Below are positions 52,316 through 61,045 of a DNA stretch of 64,000 nucleotides, one piece after another. The notes beneath the pieces are model-generated. The model worked only from the letters and a program-made list of their open reading frames with translations. It was not told the origin of the DNA and searched no databases. A program made the position numbers and the translations under genes. The stretch spans positions 23,620 through 87,619 of the forward strand of contig OZ220082.1 in assembly GCA_964291475.2 (NCBI GenBank), given 5' to 3'. The stretch comes from DAOUKH01 sp964291475. GTDB lineage: Bacteria; Chloroflexota; Dehalococcoidia; SHYB01. How positions within the stretch are numbered: position 1 is the stretch's first letter; each line of letters starts with the position of its first letter.

Positions 52316-53479
52316 CTAGCAAGCGTCGACGGCGCCCCCGGCCACGCGCAGCACCCGCGACTCTTCGAGGAAGTCCGCCTCGAACGCCGCGAGGTCGGCC
52401 GTGGTGATGATCGCCTGCGCGTGCCGCTCGACCCGCTCCGTCAGATAGCGCCGCCGCGCCGGATCGAGCTCGGAGAGCACGTCGTCGAGCAGCAGCACCG
52501 GCGGCTCTCCCGACCGCTCCTCCATGAATCGGGCCTCCGCCAGCTTCAGCGCCAGCGTCGCCAGCCGCTGCTGCCCCCGCGACCCGAACGCCGCCAGGTT
52601 CGCCCCGCCGACGCTGAAGGTGAAGTCGTCGCGGTGCGGCCCCACGAGCGTCGTCCCCTGCGCCACTTCGCGGTCCTGTCCCTCGGCCAAGGCCTCCTTG
52701 AACAGTGCCCCCATCTCGTCGTCTCCCGCCTCCAGCGCACCGGCCAGCGAGGGCACGTACGTCAGGTCGAGCCGCTCCGCGCCGTCGGTCAGCTCGCCGT
52801 GGGTCTCCGCCGCCAGCGCGCCGAGCCGCTCCAGCGCCATCCGCCGCGCCGCCACAACCACGGCGCCCGCGGTCACCAGCCCTTCGTCCCAATACGGCAG
52901 CTCGTCGACGCCGGCTCGCCGCTCGCGGACCGCCTTGAGCAGCGAGTTGCGCTGCGGCAGCACGCGGTTGTACTCCTGCAAGCTGCGAAATAGGCGTGCA
53001 TCGACCTGCGATAGGGTCAAATCCAGGTAGCGACGACGTGCCGATGGGGGTCCAAACACCAGCTCGACGTCCTGCGGCTCGAACAGCACCGCCTGCACCT
53101 CGCCGACGAGCCCCGCCGCCGGGCGCGTCACCCCGTTCACCCGCACCCGCTTCTGGAGGTGCGCTCCCTCGCCGCCGGGCCCGCCCGGCGTCCGCTGCAG
53201 CACGATGTCGATCGTCAGCCGTGGCTCGCCGCCGCCCGACTTCTGGACCTCCGCCTCAACACGCGCGTACGGGATGTCCGCGTCTGACTTCAGGCTGACG
53301 ATCTCGCGCTCATGCCGCGCGCGAACGGACTTCGCGGCGGCCAGCATGAACAGCGCTTCGAGGATGTTCGTCTTCCCCTGACCGTTGTCCCCGTGCAGCA
53401 CGGTACGGCCGGGAGCGAGCTCCAAGTCAAGCTCGCGAATATTGCGAAAGTATTCGAGGCGAAGCCGGCGAATCAGCAA
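52316..53479 (-). CDS. recF: DNA replication and repair protein RecF
   Basis: 387 residues, SMC-like ATPase that loads RecA at gaps. Walker A is in LHGDNGQGKTNILEAL, YFRNIRELDLEL is the typical N-terminus, GSRGQQRLATLALKLAE is the ABC signature region and VLLLDDVLSELDPARR is Walker B. Start: TTG 53479 with GAGGG upstream, since no ATG or GTG fits the conserved first residues. It lies near dnaA and gyrB, as in many origin regions. Confidence 0.92.
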   Translation of the reverse strand: MLIRRLRLEYFRNIRELDLELAPGRTVLHGDNGQGKTNILEALFMLAAAKSVRARHEREIVSLKSDADIPYARVEAEVQKSGGGEPRLTIDIVLQRTPGGPGGEGAHLQKRVRVNGVTRPAAGLVGEVQAVLFEPQDVELVFGPPSARRRYLDLTLSQVDARLFRSLQEYNRVLPQRNSLLKAVRERRAGVDELPYWDEGLVTAGAVVVAARRMALERLGALAAETHGELTDGAERLDLTYVPSLAGALEAGDDEMGALFKEALAEGQDREVAQGTTLVGPHRDDFTFSVGGANLAAFGSRGQQRLATLALKLAEARFMEERSGEPPVLLLDDVLSELDPARRRYLTERVERHAQAIITTADLAAFEADFLEESRVLRVAGGAVDAC

Positions 53480-53518
53480 CCGGACCCTCGCTCATGAAGC
53501 GCCCACAGTCGTGGGCGG

Positions 53519-54069
53519 CTAGCTGACGGGCTCGGCGACCCCGTTGTTGGTCGGACTCTCCCGGTCGCGCGACAGGATCTCGCGCCCGCGCCGCGCCGTG
53601 GCAAGCAGCGCGCCGAGCTCGCCTTCGAGCTTCTCCAAGACCTCGTCGGCATAGTCGTCGGCGCCCTTCACGCGCTGCCGGGCGATCTCCTCGGCCCGCT
53701 CGAGTACTTCGCCGGCCTGCTCCCGCGCCTCGGCGATGATGCGCTCGGCGGTGGTCCGCGCGTCCCGGTAGACCTGCGTATCCGACACCTTGGTCATCGA
53801 CTGTTCGTCGGCCTCGGAGCGGATGCGCTTCGCCTCGGCCTGCGCCTGCGTCAGGATCGAGTCCTTGAACCGGATGATCTGCTGCGCCTCCGAGATGCCC
53901 TTCGGCAGCGCCTTCTTCAGGGCCGCGCACAGGCCGTTCAGCTCGGCGGGGTTGAGTACCGCGCGGTTGGTCAGGGGAGTTTCGTCGCCGACGATGTCAG
54001 CGCTTCGAGTTTCTCAAGAATCTTGAGGGCCTCGACGTTCGCGTCGGCCGGGCTGTTCTCCTTCTTCAT
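53519..54069 (-). CDS. Coiled-coil protein (DivIVA/ATP synthase subunit b-like), frameshifted
   Basis: Start ATG 54069 with GGAGG gives MKKENSPADANVEALKILEKLEAL, but that frame stops soon after. The next frame carries DIVGDETPLTNRAVLNPAELNGLC and a long charged helix (AEAKRIRSEADEQSMTK to LLATARRGREIL). One missing base near 54000 joins them into about 183 residues. Predicted coiled coil across residues about 50-160. Similar helical proteins sit next to coaD in Gram-positives and act in division or scaffolding. The exact role is unknown. Confidence 0.65.
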
Positions 54070-54099
54070 GCGACTCCTCCCCTCCTGCCGGCGCCAGCG

Positions 54100-54582
54100 T
54101 TATGCCAGCGTCAGCTTTTCGCGCAACGCCTTCTCCACGTGCTTGGGGACCAGGTTGTCGATCCGCCCGCCCAGCGAGCAGACCTCCTTGAGAAGGCTGG
54201 AGCTCAGGAACTGGTATTCGATTCTCGTCATCATGCAGACCACCTCGATCGAGGGGTCCATGTTTCGGTTCATCATCGCCATCTCGAACTCGTACTCGAA
54301 GTCCGAGTTGGCCCGAAGGCCCCGCACCATCGCCGTCGCCGAGATCTCCTTGGCGTAGCCGATGGTGAGGCCCTTGTATGTCCGGACGGAGACGTTGGGC
54401 ACTCCGGCCATGGCCTCTTCGAAGAGATGGACGCGCTCGTCGGTGTCGAAGAGCAGCTTCTTCGGCGGCGCGTCGAACACGCCGATGACGAGCTGATCGA
54501 AGATCTTCGCGGCGCGTTTGGCGATGTCCACGTGGCCGTTGGTTGCGGGGTCGAAGCTCCCCGGGTAGAGCGCGATGGTCAT
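54100..54582 (-). CDS. coaD: Phosphopantetheine adenylyltransferase
   Basis: 160 residues. The coenzyme A pathway enzyme that joins 4'-phosphopantetheine to AMP. LYPGSFDPATNGHVDI is the nucleotidyltransferase TxGH-type motif, and MVRGLRANSDFEYEFEMAMMNR and FLSSSLLKEV are family signatures. Start ATG 54582. The gap to rsmD is three bases, so the two are co-transcribed, as in many bacteria. Confidence 0.95.
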   Translation of the reverse strand: MTIALYPGSFDPATNGHVDIAKRAAKIFDQLVIGVFDAPPKKLLFDTDERVHLFEEAMAGVPNVSVRTYKGLTIGYAKEISATAMVRGLRANSDFEYEFEMAMMNRNMDPSIEVVCMMTRIEYQFLSSSLLKEVCSLGGRIDNLVPKHVEKALREKLTLA

Positions 54583-54585
54583 GGC

Positions 54586-55140
54586 TTAGGCCCCGGCAGC
54601 CTCGCGGGGCTCATAAAACGATAGGGTGGTGTCGCCATAGCGCCGGCTCGACAGAAGCTCCAGACCTTGCGGTTCGGGAGTCGCCGACCGGGCGGCGTGT
54701 TCGAGGACGATGCGGCCGCCGCTTCGGACAATGCCCCCGGACGCGATAGCGCCGAGCGCTTCATCCGCCTCCGTGGCGGCGTAGGGGGGATCGGCGATCG
54801 CCAGATCGAAGGTCTCGTCCGTCGCTTGTAGGTACTTCATAACCGTCGCGCACGAAACCGCGGCCTGGTCCTGCAGCCCCGCGGCGCGGAGCGTCTTCCG
54901 GATCGCCGCGCATTGCCGGCGGTCCCGCTCCACGAAGCGCGCGAAGGCGGCTCCGCGGCTCAACGCCTCGATCCCCATCGCGCCCGCGCCCGCGTAAAGG
55001 TCGAGCACTCGCGCCCCTTCCAGTCGCTCAGGCCCCAGCGCCGAGAAGAGGGCGCCCCGAACGCGCGCGGACGTGGGCCGCACCCCGGGGGCCTTGGCCT
55101 CGAGCCGCGTCCCCTTGACGCGTCCGGCGATAACTCTCAC
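54586..55140 (-). CDS. rsmD: 16S rRNA (guanine(966)-N(2))-methyltransferase
   Basis: 184 residues. MRVIAGRVKGTRLEA and GVRPTSARVRGALFSAL at the N-terminus, SAM motif VLDLYAGAGAMGIEALSRG and the catalytic DPPY (in LAIADPPYAA). Modifies G966 of 16S rRNA. Start: GTG 55140. Upstream of coaD in the usual order. Confidence 0.93.
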   Translation of the reverse strand: MRVIAGRVKGTRLEAKAPGVRPTSARVRGALFSALGPERLEGARVLDLYAGAGAMGIEALSRGAAFARFVERDRRQCAAIRKTLRAAGLQDQAAVSCATVMKYLQATDETFDLAIADPPYAATEADEALGAIASGGIVRSGGRIVLEHAARSATPEPQGLELLSSRRYGDTTLSFYEPREAAGA

Positions 55141-55223
55141 GACACAAAATCCAAAACCGCGTTCAAGGGGATGTCTCCATGATACGTGCGGCCCCTCATT
55201 CCGTCAACTTGCGACGGCCCCGC

Positions 55224-56135
55224 CTACACCTTGCGCGCGTACATGGTGATGCCGTCCGACCAGTCGAGCCCTCGCGCCAGGCCATGCATGGCTCTGAGCG
55301 CCGGCGCCGCCGCCGAGAGCAGCCCCGTCTTGTGGAGCAGGCGGATGGGTGCGTAGAGGCCCGTCTCCGTATCGTCGGACTCCGTCACCGCCGCCAGAGT
55401 TGGCGTCTCCGCCACCTTGAACGTCTCCAGGCCCACCGCGGCGGCCATGCGCGTCAGGGTGCGGCGCGAGAAGTAGTAGGTGTGCTCCGGCACGTTGTAA
55501 TGCCGCCAGCGCCCGCCCACGAGCTTCGGCCAGAGGCCTTCTACGTCGTGGGTGGCCACGATCAAGACCCCGCCGGGCCGCAGGAGCCGGTGCACCGCCT
55601 GCAAGACGCCCTTGGGGTCCGGCAGGTGCTCGATAGTCAGGAGCATCGTGGCAAGGTCGACGCTCTCCGGCGGGCATTCAAGCTGGTCGATGGTGCCCGT
55701 GACGACATCCAGTCCCAGTTCCCGGCGGGCGTATTCCGTGGCGTAGGCGGAGACGTCCACGCCGCAGGGCGACCAACCGCGCCGGCGCAGTTGGTCGAGC
55801 ACGATGCCCATGCTGCACCCCACGTCCAGCGCCACGCCTGGGGTCATGTCCTTCAGGGGCCGCAGCAGCTCGCCGACCACGAAGGCCAGGTGGGCCTCTA
55901 GGGCCAGGTAGTTGGGGTAGCCCAGCCGGACATCCTCGTAGTCGGTCCCCCCGCCGTAGTAGTCCGCGGTGTCATAGATCGTCGCCAGATCGGCGGCCGC
56001 CGGGCGCGGATTCAGGAACGTCAGGCTACAGGCGTCGCACCGCACGATCCGGTAGCCGCGCACCACGTGCCGCTCCGTGTGCTCCTCCGCCCCGCACAGG
56101 TTGCATGCCACGGTTTCTAGTTGGGATTGGGTCAT
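55224..56135 (-). CDS. SAM methyltransferase with N-terminal zinc ribbon
   Basis: 303 residues. The first 40 contain two CxxC pairs (CNLCG and CDAC), a zinc ribbon. Then the Rossmann methyltransferase: VALDVGCSMGIVLDQL and PPESVDLATMLLTIEHLPDP. The C-terminal part (PEHTYYFSRRTLTRMAAAVG) is typical of sugar or polyketide-type methyltransferases of the Methyltransf_23 group. Start: ATG 56135 with GGGAGGA. Substrate unknown. Divergent from apt. Confidence 0.82.
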   Translation of the reverse strand: MTQSQLETVACNLCGAEEHTERHVVRGYRIVRCDACSLTFLNPRPAAADLATIYDTADYYGGGTDYEDVRLGYPNYLALEAHLAFVVGELLRPLKDMTPGVALDVGCSMGIVLDQLRRRGWSPCGVDVSAYATEYARRELGLDVVTGTIDQLECPPESVDLATMLLTIEHLPDPKGVLQAVHRLLRPGGVLIVATHDVEGLWPKLVGGRWRHYNVPEHTYYFSRRTLTRMAAAVGLETFKVAETPTLAAVTESDDTETGLYAPIRLLHKTGLLSAAAPALRAMHGLARGLDWSDGITMYARKV

Positions 56136-56195
56136 CTGCCTTCCTCCCGCGGGGCCAGAGCGTATCACGCGCGCGGGCTCTCGGCCCCCCTCATG

Positions 56196-56201
56196 TATAA
56201 T
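56196..56201 (+). promoter_or_regulatory. -10 box (TATAAT) before apt
   Basis: Perfect TATAAT, 27 bases before the ATG at 56229, preceded by TG. Transcription should begin near 56208. Confidence 0.55.
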
Positions 56202-56228
56202 CGCGGCATCCCGTCAACGGCCCTTCCC

Positions 56229-56741
56229 ATGGACTTGAAAGCCCTGATCCACGACGTTCCCGACTTCCCTTCGCCGGGAATCGTCTTCAAGGACATCACG
56301 CCGCTGCTCCAAGACCCCGGCGCCGTGCGCCATGCCGTCTCCCTGCTCGCCGACCGCTACCGCCCCGGCGGCGTCGACGCCGTCGTCGGCATCGAGTCGC
56401 GCGGCTTCATCTTCGGGGTACCGCTGGCGCTGGAACTCGGCGCTTCCTTCGCACCCGCCCGCAAGGCGGGCAAGCTTCCCCGCGAGACGGTCAGCGCGGA
56501 GTACGCCTTGGAATACGGCTCGGCCCTCATGGAGTTGCACGCCGACGCCATCGTCCCCGGCCGGCGGGTGCTGCTCGCCGACGACGTCCTGGCCACCGGC
56601 GGCACCATGGCCGCGGCCCGCGACCTCGTGACCCGGCTCGGCGGCGAGGTTGTCGGCGCCGCCGTGCTCATGGAGCTCGGCTTCCTCAACGGCCGCGGCA
56701 AGCTCGACGGCCTCGACGTCTTCTCCCTCATCCGCTACTAG
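56229..56741 (+). CDS. apt: Adenine phosphoribosyltransferase
   Basis: 170 residues. MDLKALIHDVPDFPSPGIVFKDITPLL is the classic APRT N-terminus. GIESRGFIFG and the PRPP loop VLLADDVLATGGTMAA follow. Recycles adenine to AMP with PRPP. Start ATG 56229. The HAD hydrolase begins one base after its stop. Confidence 0.94.
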   Translation: MDLKALIHDVPDFPSPGIVFKDITPLLQDPGAVRHAVSLLADRYRPGGVDAVVGIESRGFIFGVPLALELGASFAPARKAGKLPRETVSAEYALEYGSALMELHADAIVPGRRVLLADDVLATGGTMAAARDLVTRLGGEVVGAAVLMELGFLNGRGKLDGLDVFSLIRY

Positions 56742-56742
56742 C

Positions 56743-57495
56743 ATGAGCCCCCTCGATACGGTCACCTTCGACCTCTGGCAGACGCTGATCGTCGACTCGA
56801 TGGAACTCGGCGCGCCGAGGATGCAGGCGCGGCTCGACGGCATCGCCGCGGCCTTGGGCGAAGAAGGCTTCGACTTCCCCTACGACCACCTGCGCAAGGC
56901 CACCCGGACCACCTACGAGATCCTCGACGAGGTCCGCACCAACGAGGGCGACGTCACCTTCACCGAGCAGGTGGAAATCTTCCTAAAGGCCGTCGACGAG
57001 GACATTGCGGCGCGGCTCTCGCCGGAGACCCGCGCCGAGGTCGAGCGCCACTACGCCGACTCCTACCTCGACCATCCCCCGCAGGTCGACCCCGAGGCGG
57101 CGGACGTGCTCGCCGCGACGCGCGAGATGGGGCTGAAAGTCGCCCTAATCTGCAACACCGGCGCGACGCCGGGGGTCACCCAGCGCACCTTCCTCGAGCG
57201 CGTCGGCCTGATCGGCTACTTCGACACCCTCACCTTCTCCGACGAAGAGCGCCTCTCCAAGCCCGCCAAGGCCATCTTCGACCGCACACTTGAGCGTATC
57301 GGCTCGACGGCCGACCGGGCCCTGCACATCGGCGACCACCACCGCAACGACGTCGAGGGCGCCAAGCGTGCCGGCCTCCGCGCCATCTGGCTCCGCCGCA
57401 ACGACTCCGAGCCGGCCATCTCTCCCGACGCCGAAATCGTCAGCCTCGGCCAGGCCGTCCCCATCATCCACCGCCTCGTTGAAGCGTTTCCGTAG
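56743..57495 (+). CDS. HAD-superfamily hydrolase
   Basis: 250 residues. Motif I FDLWQTL keeps the nucleophile Asp but has Trp where phosphatases have the second Asp. Motif II is CNTG, motif III Lys is in LSKPAKAIF and motif IV is GDHHRNDVEGAKRAG. Lack of the second Asp is also seen in haloacid dehalogenase-like members, so a phosphatase role is not assured. ATG 56743, coupled to apt. Confidence 0.83.
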   Translation: MSPLDTVTFDLWQTLIVDSMELGAPRMQARLDGIAAALGEEGFDFPYDHLRKATRTTYEILDEVRTNEGDVTFTEQVEIFLKAVDEDIAARLSPETRAEVERHYADSYLDHPPQVDPEAADVLAATREMGLKVALICNTGATPGVTQRTFLERVGLIGYFDTLTFSDEERLSKPAKAIFDRTLERIGSTADRALHIGDHHRNDVEGAKRAGLRAIWLRRNDSEPAISPDAEIVSLGQAVPIIHRLVEAFP

Positions 57496-57608
57496 CGCTT
57501 CAGTTGCGGACGGGGCCGCGTTCTCGTATCATTTCCTGGTGCGCTTTCCGACGTCCGGCGTGAGCCGGCGTCCGTCACCCCAGCAACGTTCCACACAGGT
57601 GTCTCGTC

Positions 57609-58289
57609 ATGGCTACGATCACGCTCACGGCCAGCCCCAGGGCCATCCTCGGTAAGCGGTCGCGCTATCTCCGGCGCGCCGGCATCACGCCCGCCAACCT
57701 CTACGGCGCGGGCATCGACTCGACCGCCCTGCAAGTAGACACCAGGCATCTGATTGACACCATCGTCCAGACGACCAGGAACACACCCGTCAGCCTGCAG
57801 ATCGACGGCGAGGCGGAGGCCCGCACCGTCTTCCTCTGGCGCGTACAGCGCGATCCCCTCACCGAGGACGTCCTCCACGTCGACCTCTTCCACGTCGAGG
57901 CGACCCGCACCATGCGCGCCACCGTGCCCATCTATCTCGACAACGTCGATCCCGACCTCGAAAAGTTCAGCAAGCGCGTCAACCAGCTCCTGAACGAGGT
58001 CGAGGTCGAAACCCTGCCCATGGACTTGCCCGAGGAGATCCGCCTCGACGGCGCCCAGCTCCAAGAGCTCGACGACGAGATCAAGGTCGAGGCGATCGAT
58101 CTCGGGGACAAGGTGACCGTCCTCACCGACCCCGAGCTCATCGTCGCCAAGGTCTTCGAGTACATCGAGCGCGTCGAGGAAGAAGAGGAAGAAGTCCTCG
58201 AGGGCGAAGAAGGCGAAGAGGGCGAGGGCGAAGAGGGAGAAGAGGGCGCTGCCGAGGGCGGCGACGACGCCCCCGCCGAAGGCGACTAA
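57609..58289 (+). CDS. rplY: 50S ribosomal protein L25/general stress protein Ctc
   Basis: 226 residues. Long (Ctc/TL5) form: N-terminal 5S-rRNA-binding beta-barrel (LTASPRAILGKRSRYLRRAGITPANLYG), central DPLTEDVLHVDLFHVE, a C-terminal domain, then an acidic low-complexity tail of about 40 residues dominated by Glu and Gly (VEEEEEEVLEGEEGEEGEG). Start: ATG 57609. Its stop interlocks with that of fmt on the other strand. Confidence 0.92.
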   Translation: MATITLTASPRAILGKRSRYLRRAGITPANLYGAGIDSTALQVDTRHLIDTIVQTTRNTPVSLQIDGEAEARTVFLWRVQRDPLTEDVLHVDLFHVEATRTMRATVPIYLDNVDPDLEKFSKRVNQLLNEVEVETLPMDLPEEIRLDGAQLQELDDEIKVEAIDLGDKVTVLTDPELIVAKVFEYIERVEEEEEEVLEGEEGEEGEGEEGEEGAAEGGDDAPAEGD

Positions 58290-59218
58290 CTCGGCAGCAC
58301 CGAGCCGGCGAAGTCCCGCCGTCCCGCCGCGAACCCTTCCGCCGTCATGGCGCGCTTGCCTTCGGGCTTGAGCGCCGTCACCGCGAGGCCGCCGCCGCCC
58401 GTTTCGATGACGATGGCGTGTTCGTCGCTTGTGTGGACGCTCCCCGGCGCGCCGCCCGCTGCCTCCACGGGCAGCGCCTCCAGGATTTCGATGCGGGCCT
58501 CGCGCCAGAAGGTGAAGCTCCCCGGCCATGGACGGTAGGCGCGGACCTGCCGCGCGATGCGCTCCGCTCCCTCCGACCAGTCGATCCGCCCGTCCTCCCG
58601 CGTCAGGCGCTTGGTGAAGGTCGCCGCCGACTCCTCCTGCGGGATCGGCTCGAGCTCGCCGGCGAACCAGCGGTCCAACGTCGCCGCCGTGAGAGCCGCG
58701 CCGTGGGCGGCGAGCCGTTCGCTCAGCGTTTCGCCGGTGTCGCCGTCGCCAATGGCCTCCCGCTCTTGGGCCAGCACCGGACCGCTGTCCATGCCCTCGT
58801 CGATGAGCATCACCGTCACGCCGGTCTCCCGGTCACCGGCCAGGATGGCCGCGGGGATCGGCGACGCGCCGCGCCACCTCGGCAGGAGCGACGGGTGCAG
58901 GTTGAGCGCGCCCTTGGGGAAGGCGTCGAGCACGGGCTTAGGCAGGAACTTGCCGTAGGCGGCCACCACCGCTGCGTCGGGCCGAAGCGCCGCCAACGCC
59001 GCCACTGTCTCGGAGTCCTTCAGGCTCTTCGGCGTGCGTGTCTCGAGGCCCAGCTCGGCCGCGCGCCGCTTGACCGGGCTTTCCATCACCCGCCTGCCCC
59101 GGCCCGCGGGGCGGTCGGGCTGCGAGTAGACCGCCACGAGCTCGTGCGGCCCGTCGGCGAGCGCCACGAGCGTGGGCAACGCGAACGCCGGGGTGGCCAT
59201 GAGCACGATCCTCGCCAT
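58286..59218 (-). CDS. fmt: Methionyl-tRNA formyltransferase
   Basis: 310 residues. MARIVLMATPAFALPTLVAL, the formyl-folate site in LNLHPSLLPRWRGASPIPAAILAGDRETGVTVM (Asn, His and the later Asp of IDEGMDSG), and the C-terminal OB-like domain. Formylates initiator Met-tRNA. Start: ATG 59218. A TATAAT box ends six bases upstream, so the mRNA should be leaderless. The longer open frame upstream has no similarity. Deformylase is not adjacent. Confidence 0.93.
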   Translation of the reverse strand: MARIVLMATPAFALPTLVALADGPHELVAVYSQPDRPAGRGRRVMESPVKRRAAELGLETRTPKSLKDSETVAALAALRPDAAVVAAYGKFLPKPVLDAFPKGALNLHPSLLPRWRGASPIPAAILAGDRETGVTVMLIDEGMDSGPVLAQEREAIGDGDTGETLSERLAAHGAALTAATLDRWFAGELEPIPQEESAATFTKRLTREDGRIDWSEGAERIARQVRAYRPWPGSFTFWREARIEILEALPVEAAGGAPGSVHTSDEHAIVIETGGGGLAVTALKPEGKRAMTAEGFAAGRRDFAGSVLPS

Positions 59219-59224
59219 GCCGCG

Positions 59225-59230
59225 ATTATA
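59225..59230 (-). promoter_or_regulatory. -10 box (TATAAT), leaderless arrangement, for fmt
   Basis: TATAAT on the minus strand, then CGCGGC, then the ATG at 59218. It has the same geometry as the response-regulator promoter at 39077-39082. Confidence 0.6.
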
Positions 59231-59433
59231 GGCCCCGGCGGCCCGCAGGCCGCGCTCTGAATACAAACCTGTTTGGCGTTTCGCATGACCCGGCAAAATC
59301 GGCGGAAATTCGTCGCGGCGCGCCCTTGACCCCGCTTTCCGCGCGTTGATAGCGTTGCCGCCGAACGTTCGCCGGTTGCTTTCCTCCGGCAGGCATAACC
59401 CCCCAAGGAAACAGGCCTCTAGGAGTCCTCCTT

Positions 59434-60795
59434 TTGCCTCCACCTACTCCATCGGCCCGGGACACATGGGCCGCCGTGCTCGGCGGCCTCCAGCTTGAAG
59501 TAACCCGCCATAACTTCGACACCTGGCTCAAGGACACCGTAGGGCTGAGCGCCCAGGGCGGCGAGTTCACCGTGGGCGTTCCCAGCGGCTTCGTCGCCGA
59601 GTGTCTTGAGAAGCGCATGGCTCCCCTCATCGTCCGGGGGCTGAAGGGCCGGACGGGGGCGGACTGGGCCGTCCGCTACGAGGTCCTCGGCGACGGGGGC
59701 GTCGCCGCGCCCGCGCCTCAGCCCTCCGCGCCCAGCGCGCGGGTCCGGGGCGCCGGCGCCGCCCTCAACTCGCGCTACACGTTCGAGACGTTCGTCGTCG
59801 GCAAGGCCAACCGCTTCGCCCACGCCGCCGCCATGGCCGTCGCCGACAACCCCGGCGAGGCCTACAACCCGCTCTTCATCCATGCCGGCGTCGGCCTCGG
59901 CAAGACCCATTTGCTGCACGCAATAGGCCACGCGGTCGCCACGCAGGGTCGGCGCTACCTCTACGCCAGCGCCGAGCATTTCACCAACGACTTCGTCTCC
60001 GCCCTCCGCGAGAACCGCGTCGAGGACTTCCGCGACAAGTACCGCCAGACCGACGTCCTCCTCATCGACGACATCCAGTTCATCGCCGGCAAGGAGCACT
60101 CCCGCGAGAGCTTCTTCCACACCTTCAACGACCTGCACACCTCCGGCAAACAGATCGTCATCACCAGCGACAGCCGCCCCAAGTCGATACCCTTGCTGGA
60201 GGAACGCCTCAGCTCCCGCTTCGAGGGCGGCCTCACCGCCGACATCAGCCCGCCCGACCTCGAGACCCGCATGGCCATCCTCGGCGCCAAGGCCGACCAG
60301 GCCGGCGTCCACCTCAAGGACGACGTCATCGAGGTCTTGGCGCGCAAGTTCCTCCACAACGTCCGGGAGCTCGAAGGGGGCCTCAACAGGGTGCTGGCCA
60401 TGGCCCAGATGGGCCGCCGGGACATCGACCTCTCCCTCGCCGAGCAGGCGATCGGCGACTTCCAGGCCGAGCCCTCCCGGGCCCGCAACTACCACCCGCT
60501 CGACATCATCGACGGCGCCGCCGCGTACTACGGCCTCACCGCGGACGACCTCGCCGGCGCTACCCGCAAGAAGAACATCGCCCACGCCCGGCAGGTCGCC
60601 GCCTACCTCCTCCGCCAAGAGACCCGCCTGTCGCTCTCCGACATCGGGCGGCTCCTCGGCGACCGCGGCCACTCCACGATCCTCCGCGCCCACGGCAAGA
60701 TCGCCGCCGACATCGATGTCCATTCGGACCTCCGCCGGCAGGTCGGCGAGATCCGCGATGCCCTCGACCGGCGACGCTCCCGGGCCGTCTCCTAG
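59434..60795 (+). CDS. dnaA: Chromosomal replication initiator protein DnaA
   Basis: 453 residues. Domain I is at about 1-80, followed by a Pro-rich linker. The AAA+ domain has Walker A HAGVGLGKTHLL (Gly152-Thr158 region) and Walker B LLIDDIQF (Asp212/213). Sensor text includes SRFEGGLTADI. The domain IV helix-turn-helix is ARQVAAYLLRQETRLSLSDIGRLLGDRGHSTILRA. Start: TTG 59434, with AGGAG about 12 bases upstream and no better start in frame. dnaN is not in the window. Possible DnaA boxes follow the gene. Confidence 0.95.
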   Translation: MPPPTPSARDTWAAVLGGLQLEVTRHNFDTWLKDTVGLSAQGGEFTVGVPSGFVAECLEKRMAPLIVRGLKGRTGADWAVRYEVLGDGGVAAPAPQPSAPSARVRGAGAALNSRYTFETFVVGKANRFAHAAAMAVADNPGEAYNPLFIHAGVGLGKTHLLHAIGHAVATQGRRYLYASAEHFTNDFVSALRENRVEDFRDKYRQTDVLLIDDIQFIAGKEHSRESFFHTFNDLHTSGKQIVITSDSRPKSIPLLEERLSSRFEGGLTADISPPDLETRMAILGAKADQAGVHLKDDVIEVLARKFLHNVRELEGGLNRVLAMAQMGRRDIDLSLAEQAIGDFQAEPSRARNYHPLDIIDGAAAYYGLTADDLAGATRKKNIAHARQVAAYLLRQETRLSLSDIGRLLGDRGHSTILRAHGKIAADIDVHSDLRRQVGEIRDALDRRRSRAVS

Positions 60796-60816
60796 CCTCG
60801 CGTTCCGGCGATTTCC

Positions 60817-60867
60817 TGTGCATAACCGCGCTATTTCTGTGCGTAACGCAGGAAAACTTGTGCGCTC
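60817..60867 (+). other. Phased DnaA-box-like repeats, candidate origin element
   Basis: Three words begin exactly 21 bases apart just after dnaA: TGTGCATAA (60817), TGTGCGTAA (60838) and TGTGCGCTC (60859). The first differs from the DnaA box TGTGGATAA at one position and the others at two or more. Two helical turns of spacing would place them on one DNA face. The 250-bp gap 60796-61045 has no gene. It also holds an AT-rich stretch near its right end. Confidence 0.45.
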
Positions 60868-61005
60868 CGTCCATTGCTCGTCCGCCCGCTCGACAACCGC
60901 CACAACCTCCCACACGCCCGCGCCCACGCCGCGCACCACGACGCACGTCCGCACGCACCGCCTACGCCTTGAAGGCCCGCCCACTCAACCGCACAAGTGC
61001 ACACC

Positions 61006-61026
61006 CTTATCGTTAATTCCGATAAG
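61006..61026. promoter_or_regulatory. Inverted repeat upstream of obg
   Basis: CTTATCG and CGATAAG separated by TTAATTC, a perfect 7-bp-arm inverted repeat 20 bases before the obg start codon. The position suits an operator. TTATCG also resembles half a DnaA box, so it could be part of the origin. Confidence 0.45.
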
Positions 61027-61045
61027 CTATCCCATACACGTACCT

